Positions 23,859 to 37,613 of a stretch of DNA of 64,000 nt are shown here, piece after piece. Within the stretch, counting starts at the first letter, position 1; every line of letters begins with the position of its first letter. A program made the position numbers and the translations under genes. This stretch comes from Onthophagus taurus (taxonomy: Eukaryota > Arthropoda > Insecta > Coleoptera > Scarabaeidae). The DNA is taken from NCBI RefSeq assembly GCF_036711975.1, contig NC_091972.1:18915001-18979000 (forward strand), in the 5' to 3' direction. The notes beneath the pieces are model-generated. The model worked only from the letters and a program-made list of their open reading frames with translations. It did not search any database and was not told the DNA's origin.

Positions 23859-24491
23859 CAAGATTAAAGAACAATGCGTCAACCTTTGAAACACTATCTG
23901 TGAACTCATCCACTAAACCAGCGTTTGACAATCTTAATGATACGCATTTTGGAAACCACATGCTTCTTTATTGATCAGCCACAAAGTCTAATTTTCATAA
24001 AATATTCCACAAACTTTTTGTGGTACTATCTTTTGAGTGTTTCGGTTTGATGTAAGTGTCACTTCAGATGATTCTGATAATTCATTATCACTTGTAATGA
24101 ATCTTAATACACAAACAGCTTAAATACGAACACGTATTATATGGAATAACAAACTTCCACAATATGGGCTTGTTTTAGTTCAACTACAGAAGTTCTGGAC
24201 CTCTCCATGCATACGTATAGTATGCAATATGTAAGTGCAAAAAGATTCAGAACTGTTCCAAACTACAGAACTCTTGAACCAAAATAGGCCTAATATCAAA
24301 CATGGAGGATGGATTTTTACAAATAGTAATCATACAATACAGAATAATCTTCTAATTATTGATAAAAGAATATCTTGTATTCTGATTAAATCATCTAATT
24401 ATAGATTTGGATAAAATCTATAATACAATATACACTCGAAAAATATCTCCTTTTATTTAACTCCAAAATCAAAGTAATAACTTTAATAAAA
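23859..24491 (+). promoter_or_regulatory. Conserved 5' flank and proximal promoter of esterase B
   Basis: Homologous to 11281-11643 and 46198-46716. A segment at 24125-24400 is mostly absent from A, and part of it (TTGAACCAAAATAGGCCTAA) is shared with C. The last 60 bp match A and C closely (TACACTCGAAAAATATCTCC). Confidence 0.5.
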
Positions 24492-26257
<1,766 letters not shown>

Positions 26258-27049
26258 AAATATTTTGTTGAATTATTCATATATCACACAATACATCATA
26301 TTTAATATAAAAAGATAATATAACGTTTATTAACACCCTGTAAATATTAAATCCTAAAAGATACAATAATAAAATAACTCATTCCGCAGGGTTTAAAGAA
26401 GGTTTTTTCCAGGGCTAGTGGAGTACTGTTTATCATCAACATATTTTAGCTGGAAGGGAGTATTCTACAAGCAATACGAAGGGGCAGCTATTATATAACC
26501 TTTGCCACCAGTAATCAAAGTATTAGTGGAAACAAAAACCTATGGTTTAATTACGTGGACGACACCACTGTGATCAGGCGTCATGGAAAGGAGCGTTTCC
26601 AGAAGTTCTTAGACTACCTGAACTCGCGACACCTCGTGATCAAATTTACCGTGGAAATGGAAGCTGCTAAACAATTACCTTTTCTAGATATCTTGGTCTT
26701 CAGACACACGGAAAAACCCGAAGGTTTCTAGTTCTAGGTCTGGTTAATTCTAATGCTAGATCATGTTCTGTGGCTAGAGTTTGCTCTAGTTTTAGTTGTT
26801 ACAAGCGTTTCCAACCTATGCCGACCAAATGTCGCTAAAATCAATGGTAAAAAATCGATAAGTGTTGTAATAATAATATGTATAAATATATATAGGTTTA
26901 AATATAACGTGATAAATTGTTGTGATTGATGAAGATTTACTAATCAATTTATATATACTGTATAGATCTTTATTTTTTTGTTAACCCATATAATTTAGCA
27001 TAAAAAATTGTTTATTGCATTCCGGAAAATTGGTCAACTTAGTTTTCTT
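26258..27049 (+). repeat. Duplicated 3' flank of gene B with the best Penelope RT fragment
   Basis: The 3' UTR matches A. At 26440-26735 the Penelope-like fragment extends further 5' than the other copies: SWKGVFYKQYEGAAII-type reading upstream of PLPPVIKVLVETK. It then has a degraded catalytic block (WTTPL frame, FLDILVFRHT). The region 26780-27049 is the unfilled counterpart of the flank that holds the LINE at 14034-14925. Confidence 0.7.
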
Positions 27050-27420
27050 AAATGGTTACACCTGGAATTTAGAGCATATTACAAAAAAACTTTTAGAACA
27101 ATAGATATAACAAATTTTATTCTTAATAATATTGCTCTCTTGAACTATTGCTATCATATGCGTCAATATTGAGAAAAATACGAAAATATGAGAATTGGAT
27201 GAATTTGTTGCTTTTTGAAGTTCTTAATGGTTACATTCGGAAAACGGAGCTTATTACAAAAAAACTTTTCAAACAATGGTTATAGGAAACTTTATTCTTA
27301 ATAATATTGCTCTCTTGCACTTTTGGTATCAGATGCGTCAATATCGAGAAAAATACGAAAATATGAAAATTGGATGAATTTGTTGCTTTTTCAAGTTGTT
27401 AACAGTAACACTCGGGAAAC
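27050..27420. repeat. Two-unit tandem duplication, ~172 bp
   Basis: TTATTCTTAATAATATTGCT occurs at about 27117 and again ~172 bp later, and both units contain ATGCGTCAATAT and TTGGATGAATTTGTTGCTTTTT. A single related unit is at 2110-2200. Confidence 0.75.
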
Positions 27421-27840
27421 TTCTGCTGTAGAATGGATAACAGTCCATATACTCAGAAAATCGACATACAACTGAACTCGACTATGAGAACAATATCATG
27501 ATGTCTTAAATCCACTCCTCTACACTGGCTCCCAACGCTAAGCAATAACACGTAACAGAGTTCAAGAAAGTATCTGCTGCAGATTTATGAGAACCTACCT
27601 TCTCTATCTTCTATCTTCTATCTTGATATGAATCGCTTCAAATCCTGATACACTCCATTAAATCTTGTTGAGGAACTGACCAGGAACAACTATAACATCA
27701 ACTATGAGAAAAAGACTGGACCATCAAAGCACTACCAGGAATAAACAAACAGATCATCCTCAATCAAGAACGAAAGGATAAAAACCTTCCGTTTTCAAGC
27801 CGGAATTTTTTCGTTAGCTTTCGTTAACTTTTTGAGTGTG
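27421..27840 (+). pseudogene. LINE 3'-region remnant (shared with 53550-54060)
   Basis: The nucleotide string ACAGTCCATATACTCAGAAA and the CTCCATTAAATCTTG to AACAACTATAACATCAACTATGAG stretch recur at 53570-53780. There the continuation encodes a LINE-like C-terminal CDCGA zinc motif. No intact frame remains. Confidence 0.5.
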
Positions 27841-27971
27841 ACCTTCCAAACATCTAACTAGAAAATTATCTTGAGATAGATCTTTATAAATTTATACAAT
27901 TTATAAAGATCTATCTAAATTTTCTAAATAAACTGTATAAATTGTCAGTAGATGTTTTTATACATCTCGAT

Positions 27972-28993
27972 TAGTGATGGAACGGATAGTGAAAATTTTA
28001 TCAAAACTTCAAATATTGTTTTCTCAAAAACTAAATGTTATTTTCCAAAACGTGTTGGTTCATTGAAAAGAGGACACTCTTATTAACACTTTGGGAAATT
28101 TTCATACTCATATTCCAAGAACTGGATTTTATACGAATTATTAAAATTTAATCGGCGGAAATTGCAAAATTCGAAAAAATTGTCGATTATTTCAAAAATG
28201 TATTTCTCATGAACTGAAAGTGATTTTTCAAAACAGCCTTTTGCATTAAAAAGGGGATACTTTAATTCATAATTGGTGATATTTCCACAAGGATCCTTCA
28301 AGAAATGAATTTTATAGCGTATTTTGAAAGTTATCGATGAAAATTGCAACATCGAACATTTTATTAAAACTTCAAATATTGTTTTCTCAGAAACTAAAAG
28401 CTATTTTTCAAAACGGGTTGGTTCATTGGAAAGTAAACACTTTTATTAACACTTTGGGAAATTTTCATATTCATATTCCAAGAAGTGGATTTTATACGAA
28501 TTTTTAAAACTTAATCGGCGAAAATTGCAAAATTCTCGATCATTTCAAAAACTTATTTCTCAAAAACTGAAAGCGATTTTTCAAAACGGCTTGTTACATT
28601 AAAAAGAGGATCCTTTAATTAATAATTGGTGATATTTCCACAAAGATTTTATTACATCCAAGTTATAAGCGTAATTACAAGCGAAGAGAAGCAAACTAGA
28701 CGAAACTGCAACAAGACATTTTATACATCGTATTGGGATTGTTACAATGGGGTTGCTAATGACAAACCTGATATAAATTAAGTTATATTCAATGAAAAAA
28801 GTCCTGTTGGGGTTGAACTTGATTATTATCTGCAGTTTCTAACACCTAAAAGAGATGCCAATTCCTGTGAATGGTGGAGTACTAATTAATAGGTTTTTAA
28901 TATCCTATTAGAAACCTATTTTAAAAAAATATTTTAAGAAATAGCCGGATAAGCCGGATACCGGATTGTTGCCGGATATCCGTTCCACCACTA
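27972..28993 (+). mobile_element. hAT deletion derivative with ~360-bp repeats
   Basis: The element starts TAGTGATGGAACGGATA and ends with CCGGATATCCGTTCCACCACTA. Flanks ATCTCGAT (27964-27971) and ATCTGGAT (28994-29001) are an 8-bp target duplication with one mismatch, as expected of hAT. Inside are ~1.8 copies of the 360-bp repeat, then a piece encoding GVELDYYLQ-like and NSCEWWSTN-like residues, the C-terminal hAT transposase region. Confidence 0.85.
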
Positions 28994-29001
28994 ATCTGGA
29001 T

Positions 29002-29794
29002 GAAGTAGTAAAAGAATCTTCACTAAATGATCCGATCCAATTATTGCTTTAGCTTTTTACCACTTGCACCAACTCTCAGCTCCTAGCTCCTAGTACTGAT
29101 GATTTGGATGTTCGTCTGTAGAGCTCATGTGATAATAAGTGACCATTATTGCTTTTTTCATATTCTCTGTACTGTTTATATTGCTGCGAATAGCCAGACC
29201 ATATCTAGTCAGCTTTCCTATTAGACCATCTGTCAATTTTCCTTTCCCTCCAACCTTGTGTTTTACTTATGTTTCGGTTCATAACCATATCTTCTTTATT
29301 ACTGCCTTTTTCTCTGCCTGTAAAGTTAGCAGCTTACATTACATTACAGGTGGACCTACAGTTTATAGTGGATTCCGAACCACTGGAGATAAACTCCGAT
29401 AAATATTTTGAGAGAAACCCTTTTTTAAAGCTTTAACGAAGAATACACTTCAAGGAAAACAGCTATTACACGGGAAATAGTTGAAATTTCGCTTAAATAT
29501 TTAGTCCCACTTATATTTTCATCAATTTAACGATGTAAATAATTAAAACGTTTATAAACATCATGATTATCATTTCTTATTGAACACTTTTCCTTTCAAG
29601 GAAAATATTTTATTATTTACTTATTTTTTATTAATAGAATAGTAACACTTCAATGACGAATTTGACTTTTTAAATAAATTTTACGACAAAATTCTCTTTA
29701 CCCGTTTTTATTTAAATTAAATAATAGCTAGTAACCTTCTCTAAAACAATATCTAACAACGTGATCATGCATAGTAAACATTATATCCTTACAA
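29002..29794. other. No gene seen
   Basis: AT-rich single-copy-looking sequence between the hAT element and the Met-rich gene. The 87-codon ORF at 29139 shows no domain and its codon content looks incidental. Confidence 0.45.
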
Positions 29795-29800
29795 TATAAA
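29795..29800 (+). promoter_or_regulatory. Candidate TATA box of the Met-rich gene
   Basis: TATAAA lies 48 bp before the ATG at 29843, leaving room for a start site ~30 bp downstream near CAGCTTCACAAAC. Confidence 0.45.
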
Positions 29801-29842
29801 TAAATCACACGAATTAAGCAGCTTCACAAACTTAAGAATCGT

Positions 29843-30216
29843 ATGAAAGACATGGTTGCAAAAGTATACTTTATTTTGTTGTTAACAGTTATCCTTATTA
29901 ATGGAAAACCTGCACCCTTATTCTTCGGCGGTGGAGTACCCGAAGGTTTAGTAAGTACCATTTTGATTTTAAAAGTTTTTGTGCTGTATTATTTCTTTTT
30001 TAGGCCACACCATCTCTTGCATTCTGTTTGAGTTGCATCAAAGCATTTAAAATTTTTAATCCTCAATGTCTTTTGTGTTTATTACCACCAGAATCGACAA
30101 CTATGCCTGAGACAACTACGATGAGTACTACTACTACAACGGCAATGATGAATATGTCGATGATGATGATGATGCCTGATATGATGATGATGATGCCCCC
30201 CAATATGATGATGTAG
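29843..30216 (+). CDS. Small secreted Met-rich protein
   Basis: Exon 1 (29843-29950) ends TTA|GTAAGT, and exon 2 (30004-30216) begins after TTTTTTTAG. They join in phase 0 to a 106-residue protein. Residues 4-20 (MVAKVYFILLLTVILIN) form a signal peptide; a second ATG at 29852 could also start it. The mature part has a Gly/Pro-rich start (PAPLFFGGG), four cysteines in two CxxC pairs (CLSC and CLLC), a Thr-rich linker (STTTTTAMMN) and a Met-rich tail with two five-Met runs. The layout suggests an exported, possibly metal-binding or structural peptide, but I recognise no family. Confidence 0.7.
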
Positions 30217-30599
30217 TACCTAATTATACTTTAATATGTGTAGTATAAAAGGTGGAAGATTTGTATTTTATATTTTTATTTTTTTAAATTTATTAATTAT
30301 TAATAATTGGACCGCGTTATGCATCACTTAACTAAGCAACAAATAAATAATGTTGAGAAAAACGGGATTTTCGTTTTCATCTCTCTAAAAATATAAGACT
30401 TCTTAGAATAGACAGGCTCAAACTATTGAAAATTGTTTGGTGCCTGTCTATTTTTATCACAGAACACTGATGACAGCTATCACAAGCACAGAAGCCGCTT
30501 GGTCACTCGTTACGTTTTACGATTATACAGGTGTTTCTATAAGTCGTAGCATAAATTTAATCACTAAAACTAATAGAGACAAAATCTCTCATCTTATCC
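30217..30599. other. 3' flank of the Met-rich gene with a short hairpin
   Basis: AATAAA is present at about 30342. AATAGACAGGC (30408) and GCCTGTCTATT (30442) form an inverted pair. The ORF at 30437-30679 has no recognisable domain. Confidence 0.45.
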
Positions 30600-30607
30600 A
30601 TTTTACA

Positions 30608-30795
30608 AACAAGTTTCTTAATATTTCCTTTTGTTTTGTTAAAAAAGATCACATATCAAAGTCGAAATCTGATTATTAGTTACTAATTTACAAAATTAAA
30701 GTTTAAAAAGTTGTAAAATGAAATTAAGGACAAGTTTACAGGTTAAATTTTAAGAACGCTCTTTTTTAACAAAAGAAATATTAAGAAACTTGGGA
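30608..30795. repeat. Foldback MITE-like palindrome
   Basis: CAAGTTTCTTAATATTTCCT at 30610 pairs with AAATATTAAGAAACTTG near 30777, and GTTAAAAAAGA pairs with TCTTTTTTAAC. It spans ~185 bp with an AT-rich centre. Confidence 0.65.
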
Positions 30796-30844
30796 AAAAT
30801 TCAAGAATCATCATGTGGCTTAAAAATCGACGATTTCTTTTAAT

Positions 30845-31231
30845 CAAAGTGAAATGATCCAAAAAACACGTTAAAAATAAAAAAAGTGCGGAAAAGTGAC
30901 TAACACTAGATTAACTTCAGTTATAAAACTTCTATTATATGATAACTAGCTTCAGGTTTAAAATGTCAACCTGAATTTTGACATATTTCTAATCTTCATT
31001 AAAAATGCTTTAAAATGAGTACAAACACGACATATTTATCTTCAATATTAATGAAGTTATGGTCAACTTCCGGTTAAGAATGTCAACGTCAATTTTGACA
31101 TGTTTGTAATCGTCGTGAAAAATCCTTTAAAATGAATCCAAACATGATACGTTTAATTCCAATATTAGTCGAGATATAAGCAACTTCCGGTTTGAAATGT
31201 CAATGTCATTTTGACATATTCTTAATTTTTA
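30845..31231. repeat. Degenerate ~115-bp repeats (left side of LINE insertion)
   Basis: Units with CAACTTCCGG, ATGTCAACGTCAATTTTGAC and ATCCTTTAAAATGA recur about every 115 bp. The same motifs appear inverted and direct at 33698-34500, so the LINE copy at 31250 split one repetitive locus. Confidence 0.6.
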
Positions 31232-31249
31232 TAAAATGTCTTAATATAA
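31232..31249. repeat. Target-site duplication, left copy (LINE copy 2)
   Basis: TAAAATGTCTTAATATAA is repeated exactly at 33680-33697. Confidence 0.88.
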
Positions 31250-33679
31250 GTTTAAGTTTATTGCTACAAACTCAGCATTACATTCCACAAACAATTAAAT
31301 TTGAACAATACTACAATTACATATATCACATTACAATACAATACATTTTATTTCCTATCCCACCCCTCTCCATCTCCTCCCCGCATCTACCTACGCTGCC
31401 TTGTCGCCACCACCTCCCTCATCCATTCTCTTCCCTCTGCCCTCTCCCCCAGCACCTGCTTCCAGCCGATCACCTCCTCTCTTAGCTCGTCACACTCCCT
31501 CAGTAGGTGCTCCAACGACTCCCACTTCCCCCCACATAGCCTACAACCCCTCTCATCATCTCTCATCCAATACCTTCGCTCTCTCCTCATTGCCGCATCT
31601 GAATCTTGCCACCATCCTCTTCCCCTCCTCATCCCCCTCCACCGACAGGTACTTTGGCAATCCCTCCGTTATTATTTCCTCGTACTTAGGGTTGTACCTG
31701 CTCTCCCTTATCTGCCCCCTTCTCTCTTGCCTCTGTACATCTCTATCCCTGCTCTCCAGCTCTTTCCACATCTCAATCCCTTCCCTCCTTCTATCATCTA
31801 CCGCTTTCACTGAGTACCCCACCCTTCTGAAATATTCCTCCCTCCCTCGTTGCCCGTAACCCCCTTTCCCTGCCTTAATCTCTTTCCAGCACTCCCCCAA
31901 AATTTTACATTGAGACCTCCCTTCAACCCTCTCCTCAAAACGTACCGCCCTTTTACCCGCCTCCACTCTTAACTTATCAACCTTCACCTCTTCTCTGACT
32001 ATGTATTCCGGCGTCTCTTTTGCCAACCCCAAAACCCATCTCCAATACCTAGCCTGTACGCCTTCCAACAGCCCTTGCTCTTTCCACCCCCAAAGCTCCG
32101 CCCTGTACATCATAACACTTCTAATCAAGCACTCGAATATCATCTTCCTTTTTCCTATATCCCTTCCAAATAATCTCTCTCCCCACCCCCAGACCTGCCC
32201 CATCACCTTATTCGCCTTCTTGGCCATTGCTCTCACATGCGCGCCTTCCTTGTTGTCCTCTCTAAATCTGTACCCCAAATATGTGTACTCCCTCACCTCC
32301 TCTAGCTCCTTCCCTTCCCACCTCCAATCTTCGCTCTTCCTTCTACCCCCTTTACAGAACTTCATAACCTTTGTCTTTCCTACATTCACCTCCAGAGCCT
32401 TCCCCCTAAAGTAACTCTCCAAACTCCGCATCATCGCCTTCATCTCCTTCGCCTCTCTCGCCACTACCACCAAATCGTCCGCGTAAGCCAGTGAATGCAC
32501 CTTCCTCCTCCCTACAACCACACCTCCCATCAGCCCACCGGTCAATCTGTCTTCCATGTCTGCGGTATACAAGGCAAACAGAGCGGGACTAAGTGGACAT
32601 CCCTGTCTCAAACCCCTCGTTGTCCAGAACCTATCCGTTAACTCGTCCCCCACCTTTACCCTAGCTATCGTCTCTGCGTATATCTCCCTCACCCTGTTTA
32701 TTGTCCCACCAGTAATCCCTCTCCTCCTCATCTCCTCCCATAACTTCCCTCTATTCACCTTATCAAAAGCTGCCTTTAGATCCATGAATAGGGCGTAAAG
32801 CTTCCCTCCCTTCCCTTCCAGCTCTTTATCCACCAAGTGCTTCAATATGTACACGTTATCTATCGCGCCCCTTCCCTTTCTAAATCCTGCCTGTCCGTCC
32901 GGTAAGATCCCTTTCTCTTCCATCTCTTCCTCCAACCTCTGCAGCAGCGCCTTCGCATATATCTTGTACGCCGAGTCCATTAAGCTAATTCCCCTATAAC
33001 TTTCCACTACTCCCTTCACTCCCTTCTTGTACAAGGGGCTTATTATCGCCGTCCTCCATCCAATCGGAAACCCTTCCCCTTCTCAAACTTTGTTCAGCGC
33101 TTCCAACAACTTTCCCCTCACTTCTCCCGTTGCCTCCAGCCATGCCTCATTCTGGACACCGTCCTTCCCTGGAGCCTTCCCCCTCTTTAGTCCCCCCAAC
33201 GCCGCCTCCATTTGTTCCCCGGCCATCTCCTCTCCTCTCCGTCCCCCTGTATCTACCTCCTCTACCCGCCTCTCCTCTTCCCCCTCCAGCAGACCCTTGA
33301 AGTAATCTCTCCACTCCGTCATTTGTATTTCACTGGTAATTTCCTCTCGTACCTTCCTTATTTTGTTTATATATTTCCAAACTTCACCCTCTTGTCTCAC
33401 CCTTCTAATCTCTTCCGCCTCCCTCTCCCTCAATTCTTTCTTTTTTCTTTTGCATATCTCTTTATATCCCCTCAATGCTTCCCTATATTCTTCCACCCCC
33501 GCCAACCCTCTCCGCCACTGTCTCAACTTCGTTCTCGCCTCTCTCTTCGCCCCCATGCACTCACCATCCCACCATTCATTCCTGCCTAGCTTTGCACTGC
33601 CCCCTCGTACGTACTCTTTCTTCGATATCGCTTCCCCCACCACCCGCGCCAGCTCGTCCACCCCCCTAGACATCTCCAC
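31250..33679 (-). mobile_element. 5'-truncated second copy of the 4419-9375 non-LTR family
   Basis: A perfect 18-bp target duplication bounds 2430 bp of minus-strand sequence. It starts inside ORF2, after the endonuclease, and ends in a ~130-bp 3' UTR finishing near CAATAAACTTAAACTTA. It aligns along its length with the C-terminal two-thirds of ORF2 of the first copy. 5' truncation is typical of incomplete target-primed reverse transcription. Confidence 0.9.
31387..33679 (-). pseudogene. Non-LTR ORF2, RT portion with two lesions
   Basis: The RT is largely intact. In order it has GKAPGKDGVQNEAWLE, GFRKGRGAIDNVYILKHL, YALFMDLKAAFDKVNRG, RQGCPLSPALFALY and LAYADDLVVVA, with both catalytic Asp residues. 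The C-terminus has CRLCGGKWESLEHLLREC. A TGA at about 33086 replaces a codon just before EGEGFPIGW, and a frameshift between about 31560 and 31630 separates the RT frame from the zinc-motif frame. It retains the QGCPLSP block that the first copy has lost. Confidence 0.87.
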
Positions 33680-33697
33680 TAAAATGTCTTAATATAA
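33680..33697. repeat. Target-site duplication, right copy (LINE copy 2)
   Basis: Exact match to 31232-31249. Confidence 0.88.
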
Positions 33698-34502
33698 TGT
33701 CTCACAAAAACGGAAATATAATAAAAAAAAATAAAAAATTAAGGTTGGTATTAATATTTAAAAATTAAATTGCTATCTTCATTGTTGCTAACTTAGGGTT
33801 TCTGGTTTTTTATTTTAGCTTTTTTGTTTTTTGAGATAAGTCATCTTTGGACTAATTTTAAAGGTTTTTTAATGAAGATGACAAATATGTCAAAATTGAC
33901 GTTGACGTTTCAAACCGGAAGTGATTGTATTTCCATTAATATTAAAGTTAAATATGTCGAGTTTGGACTCATTTTAAAGGATTTTTTATGAAGTTGACAA
34001 ATATGTCAAAATTAAAAGTTGAAAGTTCGAACTTTTTGGTTTTTTGAGATAAATGCATCAAGTTTGGACTCACTTTAAAGGTTATTTTATGAAGATTACG
34101 AATATAATAATAAAAAAACACGTTAAAGATAAAAAGAAAGTGCGGAAAAGTGACTAACACTAGATTAACTTCAGTTGTAGAACTTCTATTATATGATAAC
34201 TAACTTCAGGTTTACAATATCAACCTCAATTTTGACATATTTTAAAATTTTTTTTTGATAAATATTAAAAATGTTTATCACAAAAACGGAAATATAATAA
34301 AAAAAATAAAAAATTAAGGTAGGTATTAATACTTACAAATTAAATTGCTATCTTCATTGTTGCTAACTTAGGGCTTAATGTTTTTTTTTATTCTAACTTT
34401 TTTGTTTTTTGAGATAAGGGCGTCATCTTTGGACTCATTTTAAAGGTTTTTTAATGAAGATGACAAATATGTCAAAATTGACGTTGACGTTTCAAACTGA
34501 AA
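33698..34502. repeat. ~575-bp direct repeat locus
   Basis: A ~235-bp block (CACAAAAACGGAAATATAAT to TTGACGTTGACGTTTCAAAC) occurs at about 33703-33935 and again at about 34277-34510. A third shared block (GTGCGGAAAAGTGACTAACA) is at 34139 and at 30887 on the other side of the LINE. No gene. Confidence 0.7.
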
Positions 34503-35239
34503 GTGATTATATCTCATAGTAGCATTTTCTCTGCGGAAGCATATGCAATCCTTGAGGCCCTGCGGTATGTTTTGTCAGTCCGTTGCTCTGTCGTGTCAAT
34601 ATTGTCTGATTCTCAAAGTGTGTTGATGGCTTTAAAACACAAAAAACATTATACTACTCTCCACCCTCGCGCATTGGACATTGTATCCACTCTTGTGGTA
34701 TTGTCGGAACAAGGAATTTCATGCATGGGTGAAAGCACATAGCGGTATAACTCACAACGAACTAGTTGACGTGTTAACTAAGGAGGCGATACAGAATGGT
34801 GAGCGCATTGATGTGGGACTCCATCCTGGAGAAGTTCTTTCCATCTACAGAAATAAAGAAGAGAGAGAGGGATGGATTTCACACTGGAGGACATACTATA
34901 ACAAAAGAATAACACAATATGCCGTTATACATCCTACAGTCTTGTTTCGGCGATGGTACGTGGGGGTTGAGGTGTCTCGCAGGTTTTCAGCTACTATCGC
35001 ACGACTGAAATTTGGCCACGGTCGTTTTCCATCTCACTTGTATAAGATTAAGATTTTGTCATCTCCGACCTGTGAATGTGGAGCAGAATTTGCGGATCTG
35101 AATCACATATTGTTGAGTTGCAAATTTTATGAGAAATACCGCCCAAGATTTATTAATACGTTGCTTGGCTGTGGTTTTGTTTTGCCTATTAACATCGTTC
35201 ATGTATTGAGTTGTAACCTCTTCAATGTCTTTTACATTA
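34503..35239 (+). pseudogene. LINE RNase H domain and C-terminus, split by a DNA transposon
   Basis: RNase H features are SIFSAEAYAILEALRY (catalytic Glu), ILSDSQSVLMAL (catalytic Asp) and, after a frameshift near 34715, VKAHSGITHNELVDVLTKEA. The tail has CECGAEFADLNHILLSCKFY, a zinc motif typical of the end of I/Jockey-type ORF2. The frame is cut at 35239 by the element 35240-40042; the 3' UTR and poly(A) of the same LINE resume at 40045-40159. Confidence 0.8.
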
Positions 35240-35839
35240 TACAGTGCTAGCGTAAAGTAACCCCCCCCCCTGTTTAACTTCTGAACAGATTGAGATATCA
35301 ATATGAACAAAAAACGTCAATTTCTATATTTTATCAGCACAAATATTTTCTTATGGAAAATTTTGCTGTCACTTTTAGTTTTTCCGGAAAATGGAGCAGC
35401 TTTGTTTTTTTAAATGGAACACCCAGTATATTATGGTATCTTTCGAAAGAATAAAACAATACGAATTCAACGATACCTCACAATCAAATATCGGTTTATT
35501 AGTTTTTTACATAAAAATTAAACAAAATGCGGAATTTCGCCGGAAAAACCAACGTATCTTCGTTGACTACCTGTCGAGATACAATGAGCCAGATAAATGG
35601 TGGACGGTCAGTTAAAGGTCGGTCTACGCTCGGGTTAAGCAGAGTTAAAATCGGCAATTCTTTTAGAATGTTTTTATGAAACAATCAATACAAGAAAAGG
35701 ATAAAAAGAAAGTTCTTTTTAAAACTTCTAAGAAAAAATTGTCATAACAACAATTTTAAAGTTTGTAGGTACTTTGAAATTTTGTATTTAAGACAGCATG
35801 TAAATATTTTCCTTCATTTCAAAGAAAAGCGAGATCAAA

Positions 35840-36754
35840 ATGGCTAGAAGGAGTTTAGAGCACAAAATCGAAGCAATTTTAATATTCGCTCGTGCTGACA
35901 GAAATCTACATGAAACAGAGCGACAATTTAAGGAACGATTTCCTGAACATCCAATTAGTCGAAAATATTTAAAAGAACTTGTGAATAGGTTTTTGGAAAC
36001 TGGAACCGTCGAAGACCGCAAAAGAACTGGTCGTCAGATATTAACAGAAGTAGCTAATGCGCCCATGATGTCGTCTGCAGCTATCACATCAACGTGTGAT
36101 GTGTTAAATATTTCCGCGTCGTTGTTGGACTACGTGGAAATACTTAAAGAAGAATAAATATCATCCATTTTAAATAAAAATGCTTCATGAATTAACAGAA
36201 GATGACCCTGATATAGAAGAACAGAATTTTGTGAGCTAATGACAAATATGGTTGAACGAAATCGATTATACTTGAAACATATTTGTTTCAGTGATGAATG
36301 TACTTTCTTTTTGGGTGGAAAATTGCACCGGCGTGATGTTAATCCACATGAATATCGTGAAGTTATCACTAGATTTCCCTAGAAAGTAAATGTTTTTTTT
36401 TTCAAGACTTTTGCAAATTGTACAACAGAATCCTGACGATTTTGAAATGGAATTAGTGTTTCATCAAGACGGAGCACCTCCACATTATGCGCCAATGGTA
36501 CGAAATTATCTTGATAAAAATTTTAATGGACAGCAAGATCACCAGATTTGACACCTTTAGATTTCTTTTTATGGGGTTATTTAAAATCCAAGGTATATGA
36601 AATTCCGTTGGGTATTGAAGATTTAAAACAAAAAATTATTGACGTCTGCCAAAATATTGATCATCACATGTTAAGCCGTGTGAGAGAGGAAACGCTACAA
36701 AGATGGTACCACTGCCTAGAAGTTCAGGGTAATCATATCGAACAATTTACTTAA
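35840..36754 (+). pseudogene. Mariner-like transposase of the outer element
   Basis: The N-terminal ORF (35840-36157) has a DUF4817-like helix-turn-helix (KIEAILIFARADRNLHETER, ERFPEHPISRKYL). Later frames give the catalytic region: HICFSDECTFFLGG (first Asp), LVFHQDGAPPHYAPMVRNYL (second Asp) and SPDLTPLDFFLWGYLKSKVY (third Asp). The last ORF (36548-36754) continues to ETLQRWYHCLEVQGNHIEQF. Stops and frameshifts near 36155, 36235 and 36380-36540 inactivate it. All three acidic residues can still be seen. Confidence 0.8.
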
Positions 36755-37613
36755 TTGTATGTGAAGTTTGAATTATTTTGTACTTTATGGATGTTATATG
36801 TTTATTTCATTCTCTACATGTTTCGAGGATACGAGTCCTCATCATCAGGAAGAATTCGTTAATCTTATAAATATAAATTTCACCATGTTTTATTTCTGCT
36901 ATTTGTAATCACTGATGGTTTCCGATTATTTCTGTAATTCTTGATGTTTTCTTGTTGTTGTGGCGTGCTTATCTTGGTAATGGAGGATTGTGGATTGTGG
37001 ATCACAATCCTCCATTGCCAAGAATAAGAAGAAGAATAAGAAATAAACATATAACATCGATAAAGTACAAAATAATTCAACCTTCACATACAATATACAG
37101 TGTGTCCCCGGATTATGTCCCCGTAAGGTATGATTGACGATAAATTTTTGAATTCAAATTCCATCTTTTGCAATTAAAGTCTGGATGTCATAAAACGAAA
37201 TATAACCAAGTTTTACGTCAAATGTCCTCAAAGTACCAAAGTTAACGCAAGAAGTTTGTTAACCGTTGCAGGTAAAGTGGTCTTTCTGAGCAATGTACAA
37301 CAAAAGTTGATCAAAATAAAATGCTTGTTATGTTAAATTATAGCGATATGCCGAATTTTATTAATTTAGGATATAAAAGCAAAATGCAGATTTTTAAATC
37401 ATAAGATTAACAAAACATTTTCGATCTAAACTAAATTAACATAAAAGCTTATTCAATGATACCACCACCAACACTAACACATAATTCAGCCCTTTTCCGA
37501 CATTGTTTATAACTTTTTCTAATATGGTCCAGCGGAATTTCTCTAATAACTGTTTCAATTTTTGTTTTAAACGGTTTAAATTGTTATTAAAATTTCAGTG
37601 TACACTTTTTGTT

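Noticed and set aside
31192-33692. Plus-strand ORFs over the second LINE copy
   Set aside because: Antisense shadows of the minus-strand RT; composition is explained by the purine-rich coding strand.
35258-35275. Poly-C tract as a possible regulatory or G-quadruplex site
   Set aside because: It has a matching poly-G run at ~40012 in the other terminal repeat, so it is part of the transposon TIR; a quadruplex role is speculative.
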